From NCBI GenBank assembly GCA_030372335.1, contig JAUDCW010000012.1: 64,000 nt of DNA, one strand, 5' to 3'. Shown here one piece after another: positions 40,003 through 48,522 of the stretch. The notes beneath the pieces were generated by a model. It was not told the origin of the DNA, made no database searches, and saw only the letters and a list, made by a program, of their open reading frames with translations. The stretch is from JALCOL01 sp022649665. Its GTDB lineage: Bacteria; Bacillota; Bacilli; Lactobacillales; Enterococcaceae. A program made the position numbers and the translations under genes. The stretch's first letter is position 1; each line of letters begins with the position of its first letter.

Positions 40003-41527
40003 TTTTCACCACATCGATCAAAGTCCCATCGCGATACTCGATCAACGCAACGACTTTATCGCCGTATTGGATCGGATCCGGATCACCGACCACGCGGTAC
40101 GCTTTTTCTTTCAGTTCTTCGATCGTGTATTGCGGTACATCCAATTTCTTAAAATGTTCGAGCAAGTCCTGACGCGCCGGGTTGATCGCGATCCCGATCT
40201 CTGTCACAACGACATCGACGCTTGATCCGGGAGTAACTACAGTATTGACAGTCTCAACAACTGTTGGGATCCGGCCGCGGACAAGCGGTGCGATCACCAA
40301 ACTCATCTTAGACGCCATGCTCGTATCGGAGTGTCCGCCGGAAGCGCCGCGGATCACGCCGTCTGAGCCGGTCATGACATTGACATTGAAAGCTGTGTCG
40401 ATCTCAAGCGCGGAAAGGATCGCGGTATCGAGCTGATTGATCGCCGCCCCTTTGCTGAGCGGTGAAGCATACATATTCGCGTCGATCTCATAGTGATTGG
40501 CATCTTCTCCGAGCGAAATCGCCGATGGATGATCGAAATCTTGGACATCGATCACTTTTTGTACGAGTCCCTCATCTAAAAGTTCGACGATCGCGTTCGT
40601 GATGCCGCCCAGCGCAAAGCTCGCTTTGATGCCGTCTTTGATCATTGCTTCACGCAGGAAACGGGTCACCGCAAGCGAGGCGCCGCCGGTTCCTGTTTGA
40701 AAAGAAAAGCCGTCTTGATAATACGGTGAATTCGTGATCACTTTGGATGCATATTCAGCGATCAGCAATTCTTTCGGATTTTTCGTGAACCGTGTCGCCC
40801 CTTTGGCGATTCCATTCGGGTCGCCGATCGCTTCGACTTCCACGACATAATCGACATCTGTTTGCGGGATGCTGATCGGGGTATTCGGATATGGCATCAA
40901 TGTATCCGTGATCAGTACGACTTTATCCGCATAGCGCGCATCGACCATCGCGTAGCCCAGCGAGCCGCATGTCGCTTTGCCGACCGTCCCATTCGCATTC
41001 CCGTAGGCATCTGAACTCGGAACTCCTAAAAAGGCGACGTCGATATGCACGTCTCCAGCGGCGATCGCACGGGCACGACCGCCGTGCGAACGGATCACGA
41101 CCGGGTTTTCCATAATGCCGCTCGAGATCGCGGCTCCAACTTTATCGCGCAGACCGCTTGAAGTGATATTGGTCACGACCCCATTTTTGATGTGTTCGAT
41201 CAACGGCTCATGGACATTTGCGATCGAACTTGGCGCGATCGAAATGTTTTTGAAGCCCATTTCCGCGATTTCTTTTAAGACCATGTTCATCACATAGTCG
41301 CCTTCACGAAAATGATGGTGGAAGGAGATCGTCGCACCATCTTTCAAGCCGGTCTTCTCGATCGCTTCACGGATCCCGCCCAAAAGCTTGTTATCACGCG
41401 GCTTTACCGGTGTGATCCGGCGGCTTGTCTCTTGGTATGTATCGATATGCGCGAGCTCTCCTTCAAAAACGCCGTATTGTGCGGCATATTCTTCCGGGAT
41501 CTCTCTGCCAATTTTATTCATCACCAT
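39995..41527 (-). CDS. citF: Citrate lyase alpha subunit (citrate CoA-transferase)
   Basis: 510 residues. Conserved CitF regions include ISFHHHFREGDYVMNMVLKEIAEMG, SHGGRARAIAAGDVHIDVAFLG, QTGTGGASLAVTRFL and GASGGHSDTSMASKMSLVIAPL. It swaps acetyl for citryl on the acyl carrier protein. The ATG at 41527 (MVMNKIGREIP) lies ten bases after AGGAGG; a TTG two codons upstream is too near the site. Confidence 0.95.
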   Translation of the reverse strand: MVMNKIGREIPEEYAAQYGVFEGELAHIDTYQETSRRITPVKPRDNKLLGGIREAIEKTGLKDGATISFHHHFREGDYVMNMVLKEIAEMGFKNISIAPSSIANVHEPLIEHIKNGVVTNITSSGLRDKVGAAISSGIMENPVVIRSHGGRARAIAAGDVHIDVAFLGVPSSDAYGNANGTVGKATCGSLGYAMVDARYADKVVLITDTLMPYPNTPISIPQTDVDYVVEVEAIGDPNGIAKGATRFTKNPKELLIAEYASKVITNSPYYQDGFSFQTGTGGASLAVTRFLREAMIKDGIKASFALGGITNAIVELLDEGLVQKVIDVQDFDHPSAISLGEDANHYEIDANMYASPLSKGAAINQLDTAILSALEIDTAFNVNVMTGSDGVIRGASGGHSDTSMASKMSLVIAPLVRGRIPTVVETVNTVVTPGSSVDVVVTEIGIAINPARQDLLEHFKKLDVPQYTIEELKEKAYRVVGDPDPIQYGDKVVALIEYRDGTLIDVVKNV

Positions 41528-41529
41528 GA

Positions 41530-42417
41530 TCAAATGTCCTCCTCAGCAATCAGTTTCGCCGCTTTCGCCAACGCGATCACACGTTCAGCGCGTTCAACGA
41601 TCGGCTTATCGATCATTTTACCGTTCAGCGCGATCACACCGGAACCCTTTTCTTCGGCTTCACGGATCGCCCAGATCACTTCTTTTGCATTTTGGATCTC
41701 TTTTTCGGTCGGAGCATAGATTGCATTCACGATCGGGATCTGCCGCGGATTGATAACTGATTTGCCGTCAAAGCCCAGCTGTTTGATCAATTCGACTTCT
41801 TGCTTAAAGCCTGCTGTATTGTCGACATCGGAATAGACCGTGTCGATCGCTGCGATTCCGGCGGTGCGAGCCGCGTGCAAGATCATGCTGCGGGCAAAGA
41901 ACAGTTCTTGCCCATCCGCGTAGCGCTTCGTTTTCAAGTTCGTCACATAGTCTTCCGCGCCGAGCGCGATCCCGATCAGACGCTCTGAAGCTTGGGCGAT
42001 CGCCAGCGCATTCAATGTTCCTTCCGCGGATTCGATCGCTGCCATCATTTTAGTAGTCCCGACGGCGATCCCGTTTTCTTTTTCAACTTTTGTGATCACC
42101 GCATCTACATCGATGATGTCTTGTGCGGTTTCAGTTTTCGGCAGCCGGATCACATTGACGCCGGCTAAAACCATCGCCTCGACATCAAGCGCGCCGACAG
42201 AAGCCAGCCCATTGATCCGGACGACCGTTTCGACTTGACTGTAATCAAACGTCTTCAAAGCGAAGTGCACCAGCGTCCGGGCGGAATCTTTTTCTTTGAG
42301 CGAAACCGCGTCTTCCAAATCGAACATGATCGAGTCTGAACCGTATAACGGCGCGTCGCGCAGCATCGCAGCATTGGATCCGGGGACAAACATCATCGTT
42401 CTTCTTAAACGTTCCAT
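41530..42417 (-). CDS. citE: Citrate lyase beta subunit (citryl-CoA lyase)
   Basis: 295 residues, HpcH/HpaI-like TIM barrel: RRTMMFVPGSNAAMLRDAPLYGSDSIMFDLEDAVSLKEKDSAR, VVRINGL, AAIESAEGTLNALAIAQ, GFDGKSVINPRQIPIVNAIYAPT. Cleaves citryl-ACP to acetyl-ACP and oxaloacetate. Overlaps the 3-prime end of citD by 13 bases. Confidence 0.95.
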   Translation of the reverse strand: MERLRRTMMFVPGSNAAMLRDAPLYGSDSIMFDLEDAVSLKEKDSARTLVHFALKTFDYSQVETVVRINGLASVGALDVEAMVLAGVNVIRLPKTETAQDIIDVDAVITKVEKENGIAVGTTKMMAAIESAEGTLNALAIAQASERLIGIALGAEDYVTNLKTKRYADGQELFFARSMILHAARTAGIAAIDTVYSDVDNTAGFKQEVELIKQLGFDGKSVINPRQIPIVNAIYAPTEKEIQNAKEVIWAIREAEEKGSGVIALNGKMIDKPIVERAERVIALAKAAKLIAEEDI

Positions 42418-42713
42418 GAATCGATCTCCTCCCAGTTATAGGCCTCTTGACCGGTCGAACGGTGGATTGCGGTGATCGTCCGGGCTTCGATCGTACAATT
42501 CAAAGCACCTTTGTCGACAGCTGTGACTTTGGCGGCTGTGACTCCCATTTTTTTCAACGTCGTTTGGATCACCTCGCGGATCTGACGGCCGAACTGCTTT
42601 TCGACGCTGCTTTCGAGCTCGATGGTGATCTCGGCTGATTCATTCGGGTCGACTGTGATCATGATATCGCTCGATTCAACCGTTCCGGCGACCGCATTTT
42701 TTGTAATTTCCAC
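42405..42713 (-). CDS. citD: Citrate lyase gamma subunit (acyl carrier protein)
   Basis: 102 residues from the GTG at 42713 (MEITKNAVAGTVESSD); a GTG nine bases upstream overlaps the GAGGT site and is rejected. The prosthetic-group Ser is S14 in GTVESSD. Complete CitD with the usual QFGRQIREVIQTTLKKM helix and C-terminal IDSW region. Confidence 0.93.
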   Translation of the reverse strand: MEITKNAVAGTVESSDIMITVDPNESAEITIELESSVEKQFGRQIREVIQTTLKKMGVTAAKVTAVDKGALNCTIEARTITAIHRSTGQEAYNWEEIDSWNV

Positions 42714-42724
42714 TTTTCTCACCT

Positions 42725-43720
42725 CTATAGAAGATTTTTATTTTTTAAATAGTGCAGAGTCGTTTCCGGCAAAAAAGTTTTGAGTACCGTTTCATCTTTT
42801 TCTTTCAGTGCTTGCCGGACTTTTGTCGCACTGATGATCTCTTGATCAGCTTCAAGGCGCGGAACAACGACTAACTGCAGCTCCGGCTGAAAGACCTTTT
42901 TCATTTCTTGATTGTAGATCGCTGTCACTTGTGAATAGGGCTCTTCGCCGACAAAACGTGTGTCGATCGCTAAAATCGGCGCGATTTTTTCCTTGAAGAG
43001 CTGACTATCGAGATCTGCTTGGACGCGTGCCAAGTCCGCCTGCGCCTTCTCCTTCAAAAAATATGAAGGGAAAGTTGCTGAAGACACTAGATAATCATTG
43101 GTCGGCAGAACGGTCACATTTTTCAAATGCGCAAGTCCTGCCTGGACCATCGCGAAACGATCTTGATCTGAAAATTCAGAGCGGTCGGCCGATAAAACGA
43201 ACACGTAGACTTCCGGCGTGACGCTGGCAGCGCGCTCCGCGAGATACTGATGCCCTTTCGTGAAGGGGTTGGCATTCATCACGATCGCTGCCCCGCGCCC
43301 CGGTTTTTTGGCTTTTTCAAGCAAGTGCCGATAGTCGTTAAAGTCGGGCGTACCTTGTTCCATAAAAAGGATCCGGTCATTTTCAATGATCTGGCGAAAT
43401 CCCAAAGAAGAAAAGATCTGTTTGTTCTGCGGCTTGGTATAGACGAAGAAATGCTGCTTTCCTTCTTCGCGCAAGCGCTCCATCAACAAGATCATCAGCT
43501 GCGTCAAAAGATTCGCAGAACGGTAATGACCGTTGACCGCCAAACACTTGATGATGTTGCGGTCGTATGATGCACTTGCCGCAAGTGTTTCACCGTCATA
43601 AGCGCCGACGGTATATTCCACTTCTTCATGCGGATCGAGCCCGGCTTCTTTCAGCAATTCCGTCCACTGGCGCTGTGCTTTTTTATCGCGGTCCAGCCAG
43701 AGTCTTTTGATTTCGAACAT
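42725..43720 (-). CDS. citC: [Citrate (pro-3S)-lyase] ligase
   Basis: 331 residues. N-terminal GNAT-like domain (AASASYDRNIIKCLAVNGHYRSANLLTQLM) and C-terminal nucleotidyltransferase with ANPFTKGHQYLAE and the ISATKVRQAL motif. It acetylates the HS-acyl carrier of citrate lyase with acetate and ATP. ATG at 43720, seven bases after AAGGG; the TTG two codons earlier is less likely. Confidence 0.93.
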   Translation of the reverse strand: MFEIKRLWLDRDKKAQRQWTELLKEAGLDPHEEVEYTVGAYDGETLAASASYDRNIIKCLAVNGHYRSANLLTQLMILLMERLREEGKQHFFVYTKPQNKQIFSSLGFRQIIENDRILFMEQGTPDFNDYRHLLEKAKKPGRGAAIVMNANPFTKGHQYLAERAASVTPEVYVFVLSADRSEFSDQDRFAMVQAGLAHLKNVTVLPTNDYLVSSATFPSYFLKEKAQADLARVQADLDSQLFKEKIAPILAIDTRFVGEEPYSQVTAIYNQEMKKVFQPELQLVVVPRLEADQEIISATKVRQALKEKDETVLKTFLPETTLHYLKNKNLL

Positions 43721-43738
43721 CGGCAAACCCTTCTTGGA

Positions 43739-43861
43739 TTATTTATTTTTGAAGATTTTGGAGAGTGCGATCGATGCGAGATAAATGATGAAGATCACGA
43801 CGAAAACGCCGCCCCAACCTAATACTAAAAGTTCAAATGCTTTCGATAGATCTGCTGACAT
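43739..43861 (-). CDS. 40-residue OadG-like small membrane subunit
   Basis: ATG at 43861 with AAAGGAG eight bases upstream. One helix (ELLVLGWGGVFVVIFIIYLA) followed by SIALSKIFKNK, the pattern of the gamma (OadG/MmdD-like) subunits of sodium-pumping decarboxylases but shortened. It lies exactly between oadB and citC with 21- and 18-base gaps. It is too short for usual gene calling. Confidence 0.7.
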   Translation of the reverse strand: MSADLSKAFELLVLGWGGVFVVIFIIYLASIALSKIFKNK

Positions 43862-43882
43862 GAATGATTCTCCTTTCGATGG

Positions 43883-44998
43883 TTAGACAAGCAGCGCCAA
43901 CACCAGGCCGCCGGCAATTACAGAAGCGATCTGACCAGAGACATTCGCTCCGGCAGCGTGCATCAAGATAAAGTTCTGCGGATCTTCTTCTGTCGCCATT
44001 CTTTGGATCACGCGGCTGGACATCGGGAATGCTGAGATCCCGGCAGCACCGATCATTGGATTGATTTTTTCTTTGCGGAACAAATTCAAGAATTTCGCGA
44101 ACAAAACGCCGCCGATCGAATCCATCACGAAAGCGACCAGCCCCAAGCCGATGACCATCAAGGTATCGAGCTGCAAGAACTCTTCATATTGCAATTTCAC
44201 TGAGATCGTCAGCCCCAGCAAGATACTGATCAAGTTGACCAATTCATTTTGTGCAGAGACTGAAAGCCGGTCCAAGACGCCGCATTCCCGCAGCAGATTC
44301 CCAAACATCAGGAAGCCCACCAGCGGCAGCGAAACTGGCGCGATCAAGCCCGCGACGATCGAGATCACGATCGGGAACAAGATCTTCGCTGTTTTGGAAA
44401 CTTCGCCGGCGCGGTAAGTCATCCGGATCCGCCGTTCGTGTTTGGTCGTGACCGCTTTGATCGCGACTGGCTGAATGATCGGGACAAGCGCCATATAGGA
44501 GTATGCAGCGACCATGATCGCCCCCATATATTTCGAATTCAGTGTATTCGCCACAAAGATCGATGTCGGGCCGTCAGCGGCACCGATGATCCCGATCGAA
44601 GCAGCATCGTTGATATCAAAACCAAGCAGGACAGCGACCACGATCGTGAAAAAAATCCCGAACTGTGCCGCCGCGCCGAACATCAGCAAAAATGGATTTT
44701 GGAGCAGCGGGCCGAAATCGATCATCGCGCCGATCCCGATGAACAGCAATAATGGGAATAATTCCGTACTGATCCCGGCGTCGAACAACACTTGAAACGG
44801 CCCTGGTTCACCGCCGGCACTCAATACTCCTGAATTGGGAAAGTTGACTAAAATCGCGCCCAGTCCCATCGGCACCAGCAAGGTCGGTTCATATTCTTTT
44901 TTGATCCCTAAATACATCAAGACCGCACCGACCAGCATCATCACTAAGCGGCCGGGCTCTTGGCCCATTCCTAAAACCCCTTGAATAAGTGTTTCCAC
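43883..44998 (-). CDS. oadB: Oxaloacetate decarboxylase beta subunit (Na+ pump)
   Basis: 371 residues from the GTG at 44998; a GTG three codons earlier abuts the AGAGGAA site. About nine helices with the conserved PLLLFIGIGAMIDFGPLL, SIGIIGAADGPTSIFVANTL (the Asp of the sodium path), GFLMFGNLLRECGVLDRLSVSAQNELVNLISILLGLTI and GAAGISAFPMSSRVIQRMA. It decarboxylates carboxybiotin and exports Na+. Confidence 0.95.
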   Translation of the reverse strand: METLIQGVLGMGQEPGRLVMMLVGAVLMYLGIKKEYEPTLLVPMGLGAILVNFPNSGVLSAGGEPGPFQVLFDAGISTELFPLLLFIGIGAMIDFGPLLQNPFLLMFGAAAQFGIFFTIVVAVLLGFDINDAASIGIIGAADGPTSIFVANTLNSKYMGAIMVAAYSYMALVPIIQPVAIKAVTTKHERRIRMTYRAGEVSKTAKILFPIVISIVAGLIAPVSLPLVGFLMFGNLLRECGVLDRLSVSAQNELVNLISILLGLTISVKLQYEEFLQLDTLMVIGLGLVAFVMDSIGGVLFAKFLNLFRKEKINPMIGAAGISAFPMSSRVIQRMATEEDPQNFILMHAAGANVSGQIASVIAGGLVLALLV

Positions 44999-45043
44999 TA
45001 ACTTCACTTCCTCTTCGATTATTTAACAGCCAAGCGTTCACAC

Positions 45044-45439
45044 TCAGCTGATCGTGATCAGTGCCTCGCCTGGATTGACCATCTCGCCCTGGTTCACATG
45101 GATCCCTTTGACGACCCCCGCATGATTGGCAACCACTTCATTTTCCATCTTCATCGCTTCCAAGATCATGACCGGCTGGTTTTCTTTGACTTCATCGCCG
45201 ACGTTGACTAAGATCTTCAAAATCGTTCCGGGCATCGGTGCGGTGATCGCATCGGCGCCGGCGGGTGTCGCTGCCGGTGCCGGGGCTTCAGGTTCCGCCG
45301 GAGCCGGTTGTACAGGAGCGGCTTGGGCCTGCGGTGCGGGAGCAGCGGGCGCTGGAGCCGGCTGCGGCGTGCCGCCGATTTCTTCCATTTCAACTAAATA
45401 TTCTTTTCCATCAATTGAGATTTTAAATTTTCGTAACAT
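45044..45439 (-). CDS. oadD: Biotin carboxyl carrier protein of oxaloacetate decarboxylase
   Basis: 131 residues. N-terminal strand region, a Pro/Ala-rich linker (about 26-60), then a biotinyl domain with EAMKMEN; the biotinylated residue is K97. It carries CO2 between OadA and OadB. ATG at 45439 with GGAGG, 3 bases after oadH. Confidence 0.93.
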   Translation of the reverse strand: MLRKFKISIDGKEYLVEMEEIGGTPQPAPAPAAPAPQAQAAPVQPAPAEPEAPAPAATPAGADAITAPMPGTILKILVNVGDEVKENQPVMILEAMKMENEVVANHAGVVKGIHVNQGEMVNPGEALITIS

Positions 45440-45442
45440 GAT

Positions 45443-45787
45443 TTATCCTCCAATTTGTTTTTTCTTTGATATTTTTTTCACGACTAATTGACAATCATCG
45501 ATCGCGCCGGCTGCGAGGCTTGCAGCGACCAGCGAAACGATTTTTGCTTCCGGATTGCGCTTCAAGATCTTTTTAACAATAAACTTGCTGTCCGGCTGCT
45601 CGCCGGCTGCGATCGCGGTCGCGATGACGCTGACCAGCTCGTACTCCGCTGGATCAGCTTCAATGAAAGCCGGAAGCTCTTCCCATTCACTCGCAGGGGC
45701 GGCGGACTGATGAGCAGCGGATTCTTCTTCGTTCTTTGGAATACTTGGTTCCTGTTTTTTTCCGAATAACCTTTCAAACAATCCCAT
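45443..45787 (-). CDS. oadH: Oxaloacetate decarboxylase accessory subunit OadH
   Basis: 114 residues from the ATG at 45787 (MGLFERLFGKK) with GGGAGTG upstream. Acidic middle, then ELVSVIATAIAAGEQPDSKFIVKKI and KIVSLVAASLAAGAIDDCQLVVKKI-like repeats. Position as first gene before oadD and oadB equals oadH of E. faecalis, where it belongs to the membrane decarboxylase complex. A TATAAT lies upstream without a good -35 element, as in activator-dependent promoters. Confidence 0.8.
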   Translation of the reverse strand: MGLFERLFGKKQEPSIPKNEEESAAHQSAAPASEWEELPAFIEADPAEYELVSVIATAIAAGEQPDSKFIVKKILKRNPEAKIVSLVAASLAAGAIDDCQLVVKKISKKKQIGG

Positions 45788-46215
45788 GGTCTCACTCCCT
45801 TCCAAACTTGCTCTTATCACCTACATTATAGTGCTGATCGGCTAAACTCCCAGTCTTTTGTACTGTTAAATATTGTTTTTTTATTGTTCATTTCGAGGCC
45901 GATCGCCAAAAAATCGCCGGAACCCTTGATAAATCAACGTTTTCAGCGCACTAAGATTTCATTAATAACATTTTAAGCACTTGCTAAGAAGATCGATCCG
46001 AAATTGTTTTTTTCGTGTTTTTTTTATAACTTTTCCTTTCAATACTTTCAGATTTTTATTATTCTATTGCCAACAAAGCAGATAGAGACGGTGTCAAATC
46101 GCTATTGTGAAATCATTATCATATAAACCCCGTTTTTTATCGGTAGATGTTGTTAGCGCTTGCATTTTTGCCTAGATCTTTGTAAAAAATCGAAAATCAG
46201 AAAGGAAGAAAAAAC
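45788..46215. promoter_or_regulatory. Divergent control region of the citrate cluster
   Basis: 428 AT-rich bases. On the minus strand TATAAT at 45825-45830 suits the oad-cit operon; on the plus strand TATAAA at 46122-46127 suits citH. Both lack a good -35 element, which fits activation by CitO. Several T-rich and A-rich tracts could be CitO sites but no clear repeat can be named. A cre-like site is annotated separately. Confidence 0.6.
46151..46164 (+). promoter_or_regulatory. cre-like site upstream of citH
   Basis: TGTTAGCGCTTGCA agrees with TGWNANCGNTNWCA at all but one position. It is downstream of the presumed -10 element and 51 bases before the citH ATG, a repressing position for CcpA. 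Confidence 0.65.
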
Positions 46216-47580
46216 ATGCTGCTCACCATTCTCGCTTATGCTATGATCGTCGTCTTCATGTATGTCATCATGAAGAAAAAATTGTCGCCGTTCACTTCGC
46301 TGGTCGTGATCCCGATCCTCTTCACGCTCGTCGCAATGATCGCCGGTGTCTCGAAAAAAGGAAATATCGGAGAATTCGTCCTGGAAGGGATCAAGACGAC
46401 TTCGAACACCGGGATCATGTTATTGTTTGCGATCCTTTACTTCTCGATCATGCTGGACGCCGGCTTGTTCGATCCAGTTACGAAAAAAATGATCCACTTC
46501 GCAAAAGGCGATCCGATGAAAGTCTTGATGGCGACCGCCGTCGTTGCAGCAGCCGTTTCGCTGAACGGGGACGGCACAACGACGACCTTGATCTGCTGCT
46601 CGGCGTTCATTCCGATCTATAAAAAACTCGGAATGAAAATGATGAACTTGGGTGTTTTGATCATTTTGCAAAATACGATCATGAACCTGCTTCCATGGGG
46701 CGGTCCGACTGCCCGCGCAATGGCCGTTTTGAACGTTGACGCTGAGATTTTATCCTATCTGGCTCCGGGAATGGTCCTTTCCTTATTATACGTGATCTTT
46801 TTCGTTGCCCGCCGCATGGGGAAACAAGAACGTGCGCGTTTGGGAGTGACTGAATTGAGCGATGCTGAAATCGATGAGATGGTCAAAGTGACCGATCCGA
46901 ATACGCTTGAGATCCGCCGCCCGAACAAATTCTTGTTCAACGCGATCTTGACGATCGGTCTGATCGCTTGGCTCGTTCTCAGCTCTTTCTCTGAACAGCT
47001 TGGACTTCCTGGCTGGTTCCCGCAACCGCCGCTTTTGTTGTTCCTTGTGGGCACTTGTATCGCACTGATGGTCAACTACCCGATCTTGAAAGACCAATCC
47101 GCACGAATCGGCGCAAATGGCGGCGATGCAGTGCAAGTCGTGATCTTAGTCTTCGCAGCTGGGGTATTCATGGGACTTTTCCAAGGCTCCGGGATGGCCG
47201 ACGCGCTGGCTCACAGCTTTACCCAGATTATTCCGAAACAGCTGGCCGGTTTCTGGGGACTCGTGATCGCCTTGATCTCCGCACCGGGAACGTTCTTCAT
47301 TTCCAATGACGGCTTCTACTTCGGCGTGATGCCGGTCTTGGCCGAAGCAGGGCACGCATACGGCTTCACGAATATGCAAATGGCGCTCGCTTCTTTGATG
47401 GGACAAGCATTCCACTTGCTTTCTCCATTAGTGGCCTTCATTTACCTCCTGCTCCGCCTGACTGGACTTGACATGGGTCAATGGCAGCGTGAATCTGCGA
47501 AATATGCTCTCGGTGTCTTCGCGATCTTCGTCATTACCGTCATGCTGTTAGGGTATGTTCCTTTCTATCTTCCGCAATAA
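46216..47580 (+). CDS. citH: Citrate transporter, CitMHS family
   Basis: 454 residues and 11-12 helices. LFAILYFSIMLDAGLFDPVTKKMI, VVAAAVSLNGDGTTTTLICCSAFIPIYKKLGM, ILQNTIMNLLPWGGPTARAMAVL and LISAPGTFFISNDGFYFGVMPVLAEAGHAYG are CitMHS hallmarks. It imports a metal-citrate complex with protons. ATG at 46216 with AGAAAGGAAG. Equivalent in place to citH of E. faecalis. Confidence 0.93.
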   Translation: MLLTILAYAMIVVFMYVIMKKKLSPFTSLVVIPILFTLVAMIAGVSKKGNIGEFVLEGIKTTSNTGIMLLFAILYFSIMLDAGLFDPVTKKMIHFAKGDPMKVLMATAVVAAAVSLNGDGTTTTLICCSAFIPIYKKLGMKMMNLGVLIILQNTIMNLLPWGGPTARAMAVLNVDAEILSYLAPGMVLSLLYVIFFVARRMGKQERARLGVTELSDAEIDEMVKVTDPNTLEIRRPNKFLFNAILTIGLIAWLVLSSFSEQLGLPGWFPQPPLLLFLVGTCIALMVNYPILKDQSARIGANGGDAVQVVILVFAAGVFMGLFQGSGMADALAHSFTQIIPKQLAGFWGLVIALISAPGTFFISNDGFYFGVMPVLAEAGHAYGFTNMQMALASLMGQAFHLLSPLVAFIYLLLRLTGLDMGQWQRESAKYALGVFAIFVITVMLLGYVPFYLPQ

Positions 47581-47667
47581 AGAAGTTTTACTATGAGAGA
47601 TTGCGGCAAAAAATGCTCCGCTTATTCTCAAAGAAGCAGCTATTGAGAGACCACATCGCTGGGACCC

Positions 47668-47705
47668 GGGCCGTGACAAGACTTTTGTCGCGGTCCCTTT
47701 TTATT
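47668..47705 (+). terminator. Terminator between citH and citO, GTGACA-core stem
   Basis: GGGCCGTGACAA and TTGTCGCGGTCCC pair with one bulge and one wobble, followed by five T. The 60 bases before it contain a decayed likeness to the dispersed repeat (AAGAAGCAGCTATTGA). Confidence 0.7.
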
Positions 47706-47826
47706 TGGATTTTTTGCGCGAGATCTCAGACTGCATATGGATATTTTCAAATAGATGTTATATGATTCAAATAACAAGGAGTCGGGCATTTTCGAAAGTC
47801 GCAGACAATTGTGAAGGAGTGAGCTC

Positions 47827-48522
47827 ATGAGTTCAACAATCGAGGCCGTCAAAAAAAATTTGGACCTGACGCAAAATAAACCGCTCAAAATCTCCGTCTA
47901 TGAAGCATTCAGAAAAACGATCGTGCTTGGCGATCTGCCGGCCGGCTCCCGGATCAATGAAAAAGAATTCGCCGATGTCTTGAACATCAGCCGTACGCCG
48001 ATCCGTTACGCTCTGCAGGAACTCGCGAAAGAACAGCTGGTCGAACGTGTCCCCCGGATCGGGATCGTTGTTAGAGGGATCAGCATCAAAGATGCTTACG
48101 AGATCTACGATATCCGCAAAGCACTCGATACCCTTGCGGCAGTCAAAGCCATGCAGCTGATGACGCCTGCCGACTTCGATGCGCTCTATCAGCTCTTGGA
48201 GCGCGGCGAAGCGCTCAACAAAGCAAACAAGGTCGATCAAGTCCTGCAAAACTTTTCCGATTTCAACTCATTTATTTATGAAAAAAGCCAGATGCGCCGT
48301 TTAAAAGCGATCGTGACCGATCTGCAAGCTTATTTGGTCTACTTTCGCGATATCGCGATCCGCTCATCTGATCGGCGGGACATCGCGCTTGAAGAACACT
48401 GGCTGATCTACCGCGGAATGAAAAACCGCGATGCGGAACAGATCCAGCTGATCACGCATGATCATTTGAATTTTTCGCTAGCATTTATCATCAAAGAAAT
48501 GGAGCGACGTCAAATTGGTTAA
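47827..48522 (+). CDS. citO: GntR family regulator CitO
   Basis: 231 residues: winged HTH (about 20-88, DLPAGSRINEKEFADVLNISRTPIRYALQELAKEQLVERVPRIGIVV) and a C-terminal FCD ligand domain (YEIYDIRKALDTLAAVKAM onward). In E. faecalis CitO binds citrate and activates both arms of the cluster; the same role is inferred here from synteny. ATG at 47827 after AAGGAGTGAG. Overlaps citG by 8 bases. Confidence 0.9.
   Translation: MSSTIEAVKKNLDLTQNKPLKISVYEAFRKTIVLGDLPAGSRINEKEFADVLNISRTPIRYALQELAKEQLVERVPRIGIVVRGISIKDAYEIYDIRKALDTLAAVKAMQLMTPADFDALYQLLERGEALNKANKVDQVLQNFSDFNSFIYEKSQMRRLKAIVTDLQAYLVYFRDIAIRSSDRRDIALEEHWLIYRGMKNRDAEQIQLITHDHLNFSLAFIIKEMERRQIG

Noticed and set aside
42405..42722. GTG at 42722 as the citD start
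   Set aside because: It overlaps the GAGGT ribosome binding site; the GTG at 42713 has normal spacing and matches the usual CitD N-terminus.
45932..45945. Second cre-like site in the citrate control region
   Set aside because: On the minus strand TGAAAACGTTGATT misses both last consensus positions, so it is too weak to annotate.
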